From Haloferax marisrubri (GTDB lineage: Archaea > Halobacteriota > Halobacteria > Halobacteriales > Haloferacaceae): DNA of 64,000 nt. The notes under the pieces are model-generated. The model did no database searches and was not told the origin of the DNA. It saw only the letters and a list, made by a program, of their open reading frames with translations. Both the position numbers and the translations under genes were made by a program. Below are positions 1-8,374 of the stretch, one piece after another. Where the stretch lies: the NCBI RefSeq assembly GCF_001469875.2, contig NZ_LOPW02000022.1, positions 300,551 to 364,550 on the forward strand. Direction: 5' to 3'. Numbering within the stretch: the first letter of the stretch is position 1; every line of letters starts with the position of its first letter.

Positions 1-459
1 GGCGTCTTCGCCCGCGAGTTCCGCGCCCGCGGTTGCGACGTGACGCTCGTCGACGACGCCGAGACCGTCGAAGTCGTCCGACCGCTCCTCTCCCGTGCCG
101 GCGTGGACCTCGTCGCGGGCGACCCGACCGACCCACCGGTATCGGGCTTCGGAGTGGTCTTCGTCGGCGACGCCTTCGCCGGGCGCGACCCGGACGACGC
201 ACGGGCGCTCGTCTCGGGCGCGCACGACGCCCTCGAACCCGGCGGGTCGGCGGTGTTCGTCGATAGCCTGCACGGCCGGTGTTCGACCGACGCGACGGCC
301 GGGCGAGCGGTGGACGCGCTCGCGGCCGGCCGCGGCGACCTCTACGACGAGGAGACGGTTCGCTCGTGGGTCGAATCGGCCGGATTCGACGGCTGTACGG
401 TCCGAGACGTGCCGGGGACCGACCTGCAGGCGGTCGTCGGCGAGCGTGCGGTTGATTAG
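1..459 (+). CDS. SAM-dependent methyltransferase-like protein, C-terminal part (5' end outside window)
   Basis: The reading frame is open from base 1 and the gene starts before the window, so about 152 residues of its C-terminal part are seen. The visible part fits a class I SAM-dependent methyltransferase. A Rossmann strand with an acidic tip (CDVTLVDD) follows GVFAREFRARG. Next comes an Asp-rich strand (GFGVVFVGDAF) and then a LEPGGSAVFVDS stretch, which resembles the GG-containing strand after motif III. Motif I itself lies mainly upstream. The substrate cannot be told; small-molecule or quinone/heme-type methylation are all possible. It ends 21 bp before the PIMT-like gene on the same strand, so the two could be co-transcribed. 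A GTG at 40 is an internal codon, not a start. Confidence 0.6.
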   Translation, partial: GVFAREFRARGCDVTLVDDAETVEVVRPLLSRAGVDLVAGDPTDPPVSGFGVVFVGDAFAGRDPDDARALVSGAHDALEPGGSAVFVDSLHGRCSTDATAGRAVDALAAGRGDLYDEETVRSWVESAGFDGCTVRDVPGTDLQAVVGERAVD

Positions 460-480
460 TGCCCACCTCCGAGTTCGACT

Positions 481-1215
481 ATGGACAACTCGGTGCTGCG
501 CGACGACATGGTCGACGGCTTGGAGCACTCGCTGGAGTCGCTCCCGGAGGCCGTCTCCATCGCCATGCGCAGCGTCCCGCGACACGAGTTCGTCACCGAC
601 TCGCCGTACCAGAACCGCCCGACGGAGCACCGCGACACGAACACGACCATCCTCGCGCCGACGACGGTCGCGCGCCTGCTCTCCGCGCTCGACCCGCAAC
701 CGGACGACGAGGTGCTCGTCGTCGGCGCGGGCGTCGGCTACACCGCCGCGGTCCTCGCCGAAATCGTCGGTGACGCCCGCGTCCACGCGGTCGACATCAC
801 GCGCTCGCTCGTCTACGAGGCGCGCGAGAACCTCCAGCGCGCCGGCTACGGCGGCGTCCTCGTGGACTGCCGCGACGGCGCGGAGGGGCTGGCCGACTAC
901 GCGCCTTTCGACCGCATCCTCGTCGAGGCCTCGGCGGTTCGCCCGCCCGCGCGACTCCTCACGCAACTCGCCGACGGCGGCCGACTCGTCATGCCGAAAG
1001 GGGTCGGCGAGCAGACGCTCGTCGCCATCGAGGACGGCGAGGTGGCCGAGTCGTTCGGCCCGCTGTCGTTCAAACCGCTGCTCGTGGACGGCGAACAGAC
1101 GGGGAGCATCGTCAGAAACCGGACGCGCCGCGAGGACCCCGAGTACGAGGGACGGAGCTGGCACGCCGGCCACGGCTGGGAACAAGACTGGATAGACTGG
1201 GGCGGTCGCGGGTAG
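481..1215 (+). CDS. pcm: Protein-L-isoaspartate O-methyltransferase family protein
   Basis: 244 residues. The family transfers a methyl group from SAM to L-isoaspartyl residues in damaged cytosolic proteins so that they can revert to aspartate. The order of parts matches: an N-terminal helical part with VPRHEFV (residues 32-38), a TTILAPTTVA segment where typical enzymes have a T-S-A-P motif (about 56-65), SAM motif I VVGAGVGYTAA (80-90), an acidic strand end HAVD (102-105), and FDRILVEASA, then LADGGRLVMPKG. The C-terminal tail is longer and Trp-rich (GHGWEQDWIDWGG). The substrate motif is looser than in bacterial Pcm, so isoaspartyl activity is inferred, not certain. ATG at 481 has a short spacer from the preceding methyltransferase-like gene. 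Confidence 0.8.
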   Translation: MDNSVLRDDMVDGLEHSLESLPEAVSIAMRSVPRHEFVTDSPYQNRPTEHRDTNTTILAPTTVARLLSALDPQPDDEVLVVGAGVGYTAAVLAEIVGDARVHAVDITRSLVYEARENLQRAGYGGVLVDCRDGAEGLADYAPFDRILVEASAVRPPARLLTQLADGGRLVMPKGVGEQTLVAIEDGEVAESFGPLSFKPLLVDGEQTGSIVRNRTRREDPEYEGRSWHAGHGWEQDWIDWGGRG

Positions 1216-1334
1216 CCGAGTAGGGCCGAGTCCTCGACGTAGCGGCCGGCGTGACAGTCACGTTTCTCCGGGGCCGAGAACCGCCGGCTCACGATTTAGC
1301 CGCCGAGCGCGTAGTTAGCAACGGTGAATCAACC

Positions 1335-1610
1335 ATGGAGAAGAACGTCGGCGGCTACGACCGCATCGCGCGCGCCGTCCTCGGACCGGTGCTCATCATC
1401 GTCGGGGCGGCGGGTCTCGCGGGCTTCCTGACCATCGCGGCGGGGACCCTCGGACTCGTCGTCGCGGTCGCGGCGCTCCTCGTCGGAGCGGTCCTCGCGA
1501 CCACGGCGGTCACCCAGAAGTGCCCGCTCAACGAGCTGTTGGGCTTCAACACCTACGAGGGCGCGGCGACGACCGAGACCGAATCCGCGGGCAAGCCGCG
1601 CGCGCAGTAA
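1335..1610 (+). CDS. YgaP-type inner membrane protein (DUF2892 family)
   Basis: 91 residues. DUF2892 proteins are small two-helix membrane proteins, often linked to rhodanese or sulfur handling; the role of this stand-alone copy is unknown. The sequence starts MEKNVGGYDRIARAVLG, the family's usual opening. Two adjacent hydrophobic helices follow (about residues 17-36 and 40-60, GPVLIIVGAAGLAGF and LGLVVAVAALLVGAV), then a conserved CPLNELLG segment (about 65-72). ATG at 1335 is chosen because the family motif begins there; an upstream in-frame ATG at 1251 would add residues that look like translated intergenic DNA. It stands alone on the plus strand between the PIMT-like gene and the primase-like gene. 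Confidence 0.8.
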   Translation: MEKNVGGYDRIARAVLGPVLIIVGAAGLAGFLTIAAGTLGLVVAVAALLVGAVLATTAVTQKCPLNELLGFNTYEGAATTETESAGKPRAQ

Positions 1611-1738
1611 GCTTTTCTTCGACCCGATACTCGAACCCGGCCGCGACCGACGAGGGCGGAAATACCGACCTTCCCATTATCAGATACGATAGCTAGCGGG
1701 GAACAGTTTTTGCATCGCTCCAGAGACCAGCGGTAGCG

Positions 1739-3076
1739 ATGACGCCACCACTCCCGACGCGGGAACAGCTCCCGGACGACCTGCTCGAGCGGGCCAACTG
1801 GGTCGGGTGGCGAACACAGACGTGCGACGGTGGGGAGACGGTGGTTCCCCGAGACGCGGCCCACGGCGGGCCCGCATCAGCGACCGACGCTTCAACGTGG
1901 GCGACGTTCGACGAGGCGCTCGCGTCCGCGCGGGACGGCCGCGCCGACGGGGTAGGATTCGTTTTCACCGACGACGACCCGTTCGTCGGTATCAAACTCG
2001 ACAAGTGCCGCGACGGCGAGACCGGAGCGGCCGACGGGTGGGCGCGGGCGGTCGTCGACCGACTCGACTCCTACACCGAACTGAACTCCTCGGGAACGGG
2101 CTACCGCGTTATCGTCCGCGGGACGCTCCCGTCGGGAAGCGCCCGAGCCGAGTCCCTCGAACTCTCAGACGATGCGCGGTTCTGCCCCGTGACCGGAGAC
2201 CGCGTCGACGGCACGCCCGCGGCGGTCGCAGAACGGGGCGACGCCCTTGCGGCGATTCACGGCGCGTACTTCGAAGCCGACCCGGAACCGTCGCCGACGC
2301 CGCCGGTCGAGCCGGCCACCGCAATCGACTCGGCCAACCCAGTCGCTCCGAGTTCGGACCGAACGCCCGCCGACGCGCGTCTCGACGAGATGAGCGGCCC
2401 GGGCAACGACCTCGCGGACGACGAGGTCGTCCGCCGCGCCTCGAACGCCGTGAACGCCGTGAAGTTCACCCACCTGTGGCGGGGCGACGCCGGCGGCTAC
2501 GACGACCACGACGAGGCGGACGCGGCGCTGTGTTCGATTCTCGCGTTCTGGACCGCCGGCGACGCGCGACAGATGTGCCGCCTGTTTCGGGACTCCGGGC
2601 TCTTCCGACCGAAGTGGGACGAAGTCGCCCACGCCGATGGCTCGACCTACGGCGCGAAGACGGTCCAGCGAGCGATTCGGGAGACGAGTGAGTACTACGA
2701 CCCGTCCGGCCGGTCCAGCGCGGTTCGGCGGTCGCCGACGCCGTCGGACGACGACCGAAAGCGGGACGAACGCGCCGACGACGCGGCGAGTGAACCGCAG
2801 GAATCGAATGAACCGCAAGGACCGCACGGGCCGCCGCCGACCGCCGCGTCCCCGGTCGGCGAGCGCGGGGCGTTCGACCGTTTCAACGAACTCCGGGCGC
2901 GGCTCGACGACGTCGTCGGCGAAAACGAGCGACTCCGCGACGAACTCGAAGCCGAGCGCGAGCGACGGCGCGACCTCGAAGCGAGCGTGGGCGACGGCGG
3001 AGAAGAAGCGGGAGGCGGAGAGACGGACGAACGCTCGGGACGCGGCTGGTCGCTGTTCGGCTGGCTTCGGTCGTGA
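1739..3076 (+). CDS. Stand-alone primase-polymerase-like protein with NrS-1 HBD domain
   Basis: 445 residues. The N-terminal third (about 15-180) resembles the bifunctional primase/polymerase (PrimPol) fold of phage NrS-1 type polymerases: VGWR near residue 22, GVGFVFTDDDPFVGI, and SYTELNSSGTGYRVIVRG near 111-128. Residues about 228-315 match the helix-bundle HBD domain of that family (HLWRGDAGGYDDHDEAD, LCSILAFWTAGDARQM, GSTYGAKTV). The C-terminal part is low-complexity, ends in a charged coiled coil (about 370-420) and a final RGWSLFGWLRS. No helicase ATPase domain is present. Where relatives as I recall them have a G-x-D-L-D metal site, this protein reads GIKLDKC (84-90), so one metal-binding Asp is Lys and polymerase activity is doubtful. 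Such genes are usually phage- or plasmid-linked; here it sits among core genes. Confidence 0.7.
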   Translation: MTPPLPTREQLPDDLLERANWVGWRTQTCDGGETVVPRDAAHGGPASATDASTWATFDEALASARDGRADGVGFVFTDDDPFVGIKLDKCRDGETGAADGWARAVVDRLDSYTELNSSGTGYRVIVRGTLPSGSARAESLELSDDARFCPVTGDRVDGTPAAVAERGDALAAIHGAYFEADPEPSPTPPVEPATAIDSANPVAPSSDRTPADARLDEMSGPGNDLADDEVVRRASNAVNAVKFTHLWRGDAGGYDDHDEADAALCSILAFWTAGDARQMCRLFRDSGLFRPKWDEVAHADGSTYGAKTVQRAIRETSEYYDPSGRSSAVRRSPTPSDDDRKRDERADDAASEPQESNEPQGPHGPPPTAASPVGERGAFDRFNELRARLDDVVGENERLRDELEAERERRRDLEASVGDGGEEAGGGETDERSGRGWSLFGWLRS

Positions 3077-3125
3077 GCGTCTCGTGAGCGTCGCTACGGT
3101 CGCTGTGTTCTGAGCGAAGTCGAAG

Positions 3126-4229
3126 TCACGATTTGAGTCCGCTTCCGGTGAGCGGCACGACCACGTCGGCGTCGCGGTCGAGGACGCCCGAGAGCCGCAG
3201 TTCGCGGAGCGCCGCGGGCGCGACGGCGCAGGTCGGCTCCGTGTAGAAGCCGTGGCGGTGGAGCCTGTCGAGTTCGTCTTCGACCGCGTCGGACGACAGC
3301 GCGATGGCGTCGCCGCCGGTGTCGGCGAGCGCCTCGTGAATCTCGGCCTCGCGGACGGGTTCGAGAATCTGGATGCCGTCGGCCACGTCGTTGGTCTCGT
3401 CGGGCGTGTGGTGACGGGCGTCGGCGATGGGCGAGTAGCCGGCGGCCTGCGCGCCGTACAGTTCGGGCATTCGGTCGGTCCAGCCCGCCTCGTAGAGCGC
3501 GCGGAAGCCGCGGTACGCGCCGAGGAAGAGCGTCCCGTGGCCGAGCGGCGTGACGACCGCGTCGGGGACCGACCAGTCGCGCTGGGCGGCGATTTCGTAG
3601 GCGACGGTGGCCGTGCCCGCGAAGAACGCGGGGTTCCACGCGTGGCTCGCGTACCACGCGTCGTCGGCCTCGACTGCCTCGACGCAGGCGTCGGTCACGT
3701 CCTGTCTGGAGCCCTCGATTCGGACCGGCTTGGCCCCGGCGCGCTCGATGGCGCGGACCTTCGAGGGCTTGACCGACGCGGGCACGTAGATTTCGGCGTC
3801 GATGCCGGCGCGGGCGGCGTAGGTGGCGACGGCGGCCCCCGCGTTGCCCGAGGAGTCCTCGACGACCCGCTCGACGCCGAGTTCGGACGCGAGAGACAGC
3901 ATCGTCGTCGCGCCGCGGTCCTTGAACGAACCGGAGGGGAAGACGTACTCCAGTTTGAACGAGGCCTCCCACTCCGCCGCGTCGACGAGGGGTGTCATCC
4001 CCTCGCCGAGGCTGGCGTGCGGCTCCGTCGGGAGGAACTCGTCGAACGCCCAGAGGCCGTCGCGGTAGTCGAGGTCGGCGTCGTCGGGGGTGGCCGCGGA
4101 CGGTGACGGGTCGGCCGCGAAGTCCAGCGGCTCGCCGCAGGTACAGCGCCAGCGCCACGCGTCGTAGGTCTCGCCGCAAGCGTCGCACGCGAGTCGGAGC
4201 CGAGCGGGGAGGTCGGGTGGTGTCGTCAT
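3126..4229 (-). CDS. thrC: Threonine synthase
   Basis: 367 residues. This PLP enzyme converts O-phosphohomoserine to threonine in the cytosol. An N-terminal zinc ribbon is seen (Cys15, Cys18, Cys29, Cys31), typical of archaeal-type threonine synthases. The PLP lysine lies in PSGSFKDRGAT (Lys103). A phosphate-binding loop SSGNAG, a VTPLGHGTLFLGAYRGF segment and the C-terminal VVPLTGSGLKS follow, as in fold-type II PLP enzymes. The start at 4229 is the first ATG before the zinc ribbon. Some haloarchaea carry more than one ThrC-like paralog, so this could be a paralog with another substrate. The gene lies 40 bp downstream of the deacylase gene on the same strand and may be in one transcript with it. 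Confidence 0.88.
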   Translation of the reverse strand: MTTPPDLPARLRLACDACGETYDAWRWRCTCGEPLDFAADPSPSAATPDDADLDYRDGLWAFDEFLPTEPHASLGEGMTPLVDAAEWEASFKLEYVFPSGSFKDRGATTMLSLASELGVERVVEDSSGNAGAAVATYAARAGIDAEIYVPASVKPSKVRAIERAGAKPVRIEGSRQDVTDACVEAVEADDAWYASHAWNPAFFAGTATVAYEIAAQRDWSVPDAVVTPLGHGTLFLGAYRGFRALYEAGWTDRMPELYGAQAAGYSPIADARHHTPDETNDVADGIQILEPVREAEIHEALADTGGDAIALSSDAVEDELDRLHRHGFYTEPTCAVAPAALRELRLSGVLDRDADVVVPLTGSGLKS

Positions 4230-4269
4230 GGTGAGGGTGTGAATCGAGTGGGATAGAGCGGAGTCTGTG

Positions 4270-5226
4270 TCAGTACGTGTCGAGGTCGATGCCGACAGAG
4301 CAGACGTACTCGCCGGAGGCGACCTGCGGGAGGCGGCGCGCCCGCCAGAAGATGCCGTCGTGGTCGGCGGTGACGCGGGCTTTGAGCTTGCCGAACACGT
4401 CCGTCACCTCGAACACCACGTCGCCGGCGGAGACGCGCTCGCCGAGGTCGCGCTTGAACCGGACGAGGCCGCCGACCGGCGAGCCGTACTGGTCGAAGCC
4501 GCGGGCGCGGGTCTGGGCTTCGAGTTCCACGTCGCCGTCGAGGAAGTCGTAGCCGCGGAGGACGTTGTAGACGCCGCGGACGCCCTTCTCGATGCTCTCT
4601 TCGTCCCAGCCGACACAGCCGCCGAGTTCGGGGTCGATGGTCGGAATCCCGGCGTCGGGGCCGGCGCGGGCGAGTTGGCCGTCGGGGCCCTTCTGGTCGA
4701 GGACGTACCCGCAGCCGAACGTCTTGGCGAGTCGGAGGCACTTCGCGTGCATCCGGTGGTGGCGACCGCAGCGGACGCGGACCTCGTCTATCATCCGGCT
4801 CGTCGAGCCCTGATGGAGGTCGACGATGAGGTCGGCGTCGCGGGCGGCGGCGAACGTCGCGGCCGCGATGCGCTCCGAGGAGGTGCCGCGCTCGTCGCCG
4901 GGGTACGCCCGGTTCATCTTCGTGTCGTCTATCGGGTTGCGGTGCTGTGCGACCTGGAAGGCGTGGTAGTTGACGATGCCGACGACGAGAATCGTTCCGG
5001 AAATCTCCGCGGGGTCGAGCTGCGGGACGACCCGCTGGATGACGCCGACGCCGTTGAGTTCGTCTCCGTCCGAGGCCGCCTGCATGTAGAGCGTCTTGCC
5101 CGACGACGCGCCGTTGATGACGGCGACGGGCAGGCCGACGCTCCCGCCGTCGCGGGACTCGCCGACTTCGAGGCGACCCACGTCCATCTCCCCGGGGGCC
5201 GCGCTCGCCGTTCCCAAGGTAATCAT
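4270..5226 (-). CDS. Succinylglutamate desuccinylase/aspartoacylase (M14-like) family zinc hydrolase
   Basis: 318 residues. The family removes acyl groups from N-acyl amino acids using zinc. Visible motifs are ASDGDELNG (about 51-59), DDTKMNRAYPG (100-110) with a following Glu-rich turn, and DLHQG (136-140) with His138. A C-terminal beta domain (VELEAQTRARGFDQYGSPVGG onward, taken only in outline) fits the aspartoacylase layout. Where the family usually has H-G-x-E, this protein has D-G-D-E, so the first zinc ligand is Asp instead of His. The start at the ATG at 5226 (MITLGTAS) is preferred over an ATG at 5316, which would run into the divergent gene. It is divergent from the small membrane protein gene at 5299, with a 72-bp shared promoter region. 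Confidence 0.75.
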   Translation of the reverse strand: MITLGTASAAPGEMDVGRLEVGESRDGGSVGLPVAVINGASSGKTLYMQAASDGDELNGVGVIQRVVPQLDPAEISGTILVVGIVNYHAFQVAQHRNPIDDTKMNRAYPGDERGTSSERIAAATFAAARDADLIVDLHQGSTSRMIDEVRVRCGRHHRMHAKCLRLAKTFGCGYVLDQKGPDGQLARAGPDAGIPTIDPELGGCVGWDEESIEKGVRGVYNVLRGYDFLDGDVELEAQTRARGFDQYGSPVGGLVRFKRDLGERVSAGDVVFEVTDVFGKLKARVTADHDGIFWRARRLPQVASGEYVCSVGIDLDTY

Positions 5227-5298
5227 ACCGCCAACCTCGGACCGGCCTCCCTTTAGGGGTTCGGTCCGCTGAGGCCCCCCGAGGAAAGCGTTGCCGCT

Positions 5299-5616
5299 AT
5301 GGTCTCGCGGCCGCAACCGCCGACCGTGACAGACGACGTTCCCGAACGACCGCCGACGGGGGGACTGGTGCAGGCGCTCGACGTGCCGCGAAACGCCGCT
5401 ATCGGGGCGGCCGTCGGTCTCGCCTTGGCCGTCGTCGCCTATCTCTTTCGGGTCCTCGAGCTGTTCGGCCCGTTCGCCGGCACCCGCGAGTACCCGATAC
5501 TCGGGCCCGAGGGCTGGTTTCTCATCCTCGCGTTCGTTCTCGCCTCCGCGACGGCGCTCCTCGTCGCGACGGCGCTGACGCTCGTCTCGGCGTATCGGCT
5601 GAGTAAAACGCTGTAA
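5299..5616 (+). CDS. Small two-helix membrane protein, haloarchaeal conserved type
   Basis: 105 residues, function not recognised. A polar N-terminal segment of about 30 residues is followed by a hydrophobic helix (about 34-52, AAIGAAVGLALAVVAYLF), a short loop with GTREYPILGPEG, and a second helix (about 75-98, FLILAFVLASATALLVATALTLV). This topology and the short YRLSKTL tail fit the small membrane proteins common in haloarchaea. The ATG at 5299 is the first in frame; a GTG a few codons later (after QPPT) is another possible start. It is divergent from the deacylase gene and convergent with the PhoU/TrkA-C gene, so nothing in context assigns a role. Confidence 0.65.
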   Translation: MVSRPQPPTVTDDVPERPPTGGLVQALDVPRNAAIGAAVGLALAVVAYLFRVLELFGPFAGTREYPILGPEGWFLILAFVLASATALLVATALTLVSAYRLSKTL

Positions 5617-5643
5617 AACGCCCCGTTCCGGCGGTCGATTCGC

Positions 5644-6852
5644 CTACTCGTCGAACTCGCGCTCGTCGCCGACGAGTTCGCCCAGTCGCTCCGCCCCGGC
5701 GCGGGTGCCCTTGGCGATGATGAGGTCGCCGCCGTGGAGCCGCGTTTCCGACCCCGGCGAGACCACCCATTCGCGGCCGCCGGCCCGGCGGACCGCGATG
5801 ACGCGCATCCCCGTCTCGGACTTGACGCGCCGGTCGCCGAGGGTCGCCTCCGCGAGGTCGCTTGCGGGGGCGACCCGCAGACGGATGATGACCTCGTCGG
5901 ACTCCTTGACCGCGGCGGCGACGACCGGGTGGGCGTCGATGCCGCGGAGGACGCCCTCGGCGATTTCGAGCGCGGCGTCGGAAATCATCTCCGTCGCGCC
6001 CGCGAGTTGGACGAGTCCGCGGAGCGACACGGGGTCTTCGACCCGGCTTGCCGCGCGGAGCGTCCACGCCTCGAACCGAGACTTGAGCGCGTCCACCTCG
6101 GCTTCGAGCTCTTCGACTTCCTCGGCGACGCCCTCGCTGTCGAACAGCACCGCGCCGTAGGCGAGGTCGACGGCGAGTTCGCTCATGTCCTTCATCAGGA
6201 CGATGGAGTCGACGGCGCGTTCGAGGTCCTCGATGGTCGGCTCGGGGACGTCCGGCGGGTCGTACCGGAGGCCGGTGGCGGCCTCGTGGACGGTCTGGAG
6301 GCCGTCGTCGCGGCCGCGGAGGAGGAGCACGTCGCCGGCGCGGAGCGTCGTCTCGTGGTCGGGGTTCGTCACCCACTCGCCGGCGCGGTGGATGGCGACG
6401 ACGCGGACGCCCGTCTCGGTCTCCATGTTGATGTCGCCGAGCGCGCGGCCCGCGTAGGGCGACTCGTCGGTGAGTTCGCACCGAATCGTCGTCTCGACCG
6501 CCTCGGGGAGCGCGGCGCGGATGGCGTCCGGGAGGCCGATGTCCTCGATGACGACCTTGGCGATGTCGCCCGCGGCGTCGGAAATCTTCTCCGCCGCGCC
6601 GACGACGCCGAGGACGGGCGCGAGTTCCTCCGCGTCCTCGGGACTGCGGGCGGCCATCATCAGGCTCATGCGCGCCTGCAGTTGGAGGATGTCCATCCGC
6701 TCTTCGAGGTCGAGGACCTCGGCCGCGAGGTCGTCGTTCGCGTGGAGGACGGCGGAGTACGAGAGGTCGATGAGTAACTCCGCGGTGTCTTTCATCTCGG
6801 CGAGGACGGCCTTGACGCTGACAGGCTCGTACTCGATGTCCTCCGGATTCAT
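5644..6852 (-). CDS. PhoU/TrkA-C tandem-domain protein (potassium channel or transporter regulatory family)
   Basis: 402 residues built as an internal duplication. Each half has a helical PhoU-like part (first half VSVKAVLAEMKDTAELLIDL, second half AVDSIVLMKDMSELAVDLAY) followed by an RCK-C/TrkA-C regulatory domain (RALGDINMETETGVRVVAIH and ATLGDRRVKSETGMRVIAVR). TrkA-C domains bind small ligands or nucleotides and gate ion channels or permeases from the cytosolic side. There is no membrane segment and no pore, so it is probably a soluble regulatory subunit; the partner channel is not adjacent. The ATG at 6852 (MNPEDIEYEP) is chosen over one at 6906, which adds an unlike leader. It is divergent from citrate synthase across about 300 bp. 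Confidence 0.78.
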   Translation of the reverse strand: MNPEDIEYEPVSVKAVLAEMKDTAELLIDLSYSAVLHANDDLAAEVLDLEERMDILQLQARMSLMMAARSPEDAEELAPVLGVVGAAEKISDAAGDIAKVVIEDIGLPDAIRAALPEAVETTIRCELTDESPYAGRALGDINMETETGVRVVAIHRAGEWVTNPDHETTLRAGDVLLLRGRDDGLQTVHEAATGLRYDPPDVPEPTIEDLERAVDSIVLMKDMSELAVDLAYGAVLFDSEGVAEEVEELEAEVDALKSRFEAWTLRAASRVEDPVSLRGLVQLAGATEMISDAALEIAEGVLRGIDAHPVVAAAVKESDEVIIRLRVAPASDLAEATLGDRRVKSETGMRVIAVRRAGGREWVVSPGSETRLHGGDLIIAKGTRAGAERLGELVGDEREFDE

Positions 6853-7150
6853 GCGCCCGCCTTCACGACGGGACGGCAAAAGGCTTGCCAGGAGTAGTGG
6901 TGCCACCGTGGTTCGAGAGAACTACGTCGCCGGCGCATATGACTTCGCGGGTCCCCCAGAACGGCGCGCGCGGCGCGTTCGAGAGTCCCGTATAAGGGCA
7001 CCGAGAACAACGACGATTGTCGAACACTATTTTAGACACCGACTACCCACGAAACCGACAGACGGGGCTGCCTTTGTATGTGTATGGCGGTCGATAACAT
7101 ATGAGTGAAAACGATAACGCTTTTTTGATATGGTAGGCAACGTTCTGGGT
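6853..7150. promoter_or_regulatory. Divergent promoter region between PhoU/TrkA-C gene and citrate synthase
   Basis: 298 bp without a gene and more AT-rich towards its right end. A T-rich TATA-like box (cttttttgata, about 7119-7129) lies about 25-30 bp before the citrate synthase ATG at 7151, which suggests a nearly leaderless transcript. A very short ORF (ATG at 7101, 11 codons) lies upstream of the expected transcription start and is probably not translated. No clear operator is seen. Confidence 0.5.
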
Positions 7151-8290
7151 ATGTCAGGCGAACTGAAGCGGGGGCTGGAAGGTGTGCTGGTCACCGAATC
7201 GAAGCTCAGTTTCATCGACGGCGACGCGGGACAACTCGTTTACTGCGGGTACGATATCGAAGACCTCGCACGGGACGCAAGCTACGAGGAGGTACTCTAC
7301 CTTCTGTGGCACGGGGAGCTTCCGACGAGCGAGGAACTCGACGCGTTCTCCGACGAACTCGCGGCCCACCGCGGCCTCGACGACGGCGTTCTCGACGTGA
7401 CACGCGAACTCGCCGAGCAGGACGAGTCGCCGATGGCGGCGCTCCGAACGCTCGTCTCGTCGCTGTCGGCGTACGACGAAAACGCCGACTTCGAGGACGT
7501 GACCGACCGCGAGGTCAACCTCGAGAAGGCAAAGCGCATCACGGCGAAGATGCCGTCGGTGCTCGCGGCCTACGCTCGCTTCCGTCGCGGCGACGACTAC
7601 GTCGAACCCGACGAGAGCCTGAATCACGCGGCGAACTTCCTCTACATGCTCAACGGCGAGGAGCCGAACGAGGTGCTCGCCGAGACGTTCGACATGGCGC
7701 TCGTGCTGCACGCCGACCACGGTCTGAACGCGTCCACGTTCTCCGCGATGGTCACGTCCTCGACGCTCTCTGACCTCTACAGCGCGGTCACGTCCGCTAT
7801 CGGCACGCTCTCGGGGTCGCTCCACGGCGGCGCGAACGCGAACGTCATGCGGATGCTGAAGGACGTCGACGACAGCGACATGGACCCGACCGAGTGGGTC
7901 AAAGACGCCCTCGACCGCGGCGAGCGCGTCGCCGGGTTCGGTCACCGCGTCTACAACGTGAAGGACCCCCGCGCGAAGATTCTCGGCGCGAAGTCCGAGG
8001 CGCTCGGCGAGGCCGCCGGCGACATGAAGTGGTACGAGATGTCGGTCGCCATCGAGGAGTACATCGGCGAGGAGAAGGGTCTCGCGCCGAACGTGGACTT
8101 CTACTCCGCCTCGACGTACTACCAGATGGGCATCCCCATCGACCTCTACACCCCCATCTTCGCCGTCTCGCGCGTCGGTGGCTGGATCGCGCACGTCCTC
8201 GAACAGTACGATGACAACCGCCTCATCCGCCCGCGCGCCCGCTACACCGGCGAGAAGGACCTCGACTTCCCGTCGGTCGACGAGCGATAG
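7151..8290 (+). CDS. citZ: Citrate synthase
   Basis: 379 residues. It condenses acetyl-CoA with oxaloacetate to citrate at the entry of the TCA cycle. The length matches short archaeal and Gram-positive type II citrate synthases. Catalytic residues are visible: His225 in GSLHGGAN, His265 in GFGHRVY and Asp316 in PNVDFYS, plus the HADH segment (187-190) and the RPRARYTG arginines near the C-terminus that bind substrate carboxylates. ATG at 7151 gives MSGELKRGLEGV, the family's usual opening; an in-frame ATG at 7130 lies within the predicted promoter. 2-Methylcitrate synthase is the main alternative, but a single core copy near a strong promoter favours citrate synthase. Confidence 0.93.
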   Translation: MSGELKRGLEGVLVTESKLSFIDGDAGQLVYCGYDIEDLARDASYEEVLYLLWHGELPTSEELDAFSDELAAHRGLDDGVLDVTRELAEQDESPMAALRTLVSSLSAYDENADFEDVTDREVNLEKAKRITAKMPSVLAAYARFRRGDDYVEPDESLNHAANFLYMLNGEEPNEVLAETFDMALVLHADHGLNASTFSAMVTSSTLSDLYSAVTSAIGTLSGSLHGGANANVMRMLKDVDDSDMDPTEWVKDALDRGERVAGFGHRVYNVKDPRAKILGAKSEALGEAAGDMKWYEMSVAIEEYIGEEKGLAPNVDFYSASTYYQMGIPIDLYTPIFAVSRVGGWIAHVLEQYDDNRLIRPRARYTGEKDLDFPSVDER

Positions 8291-8374
8291 GCGACGAGTC
8301 GCACGCGACTTTTTTCCGTCCCGACGACCCGCCGGAGCGACGCGTCGTCCCCCGACCGCTCCCGCGTTCCCCGC

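Noticed and set aside
7101..7136. 11-codon ORF before citrate synthase as a leader peptide
   Set aside because: It lies upstream of the likely TATA box, so it should not be in the citrate synthase transcript.
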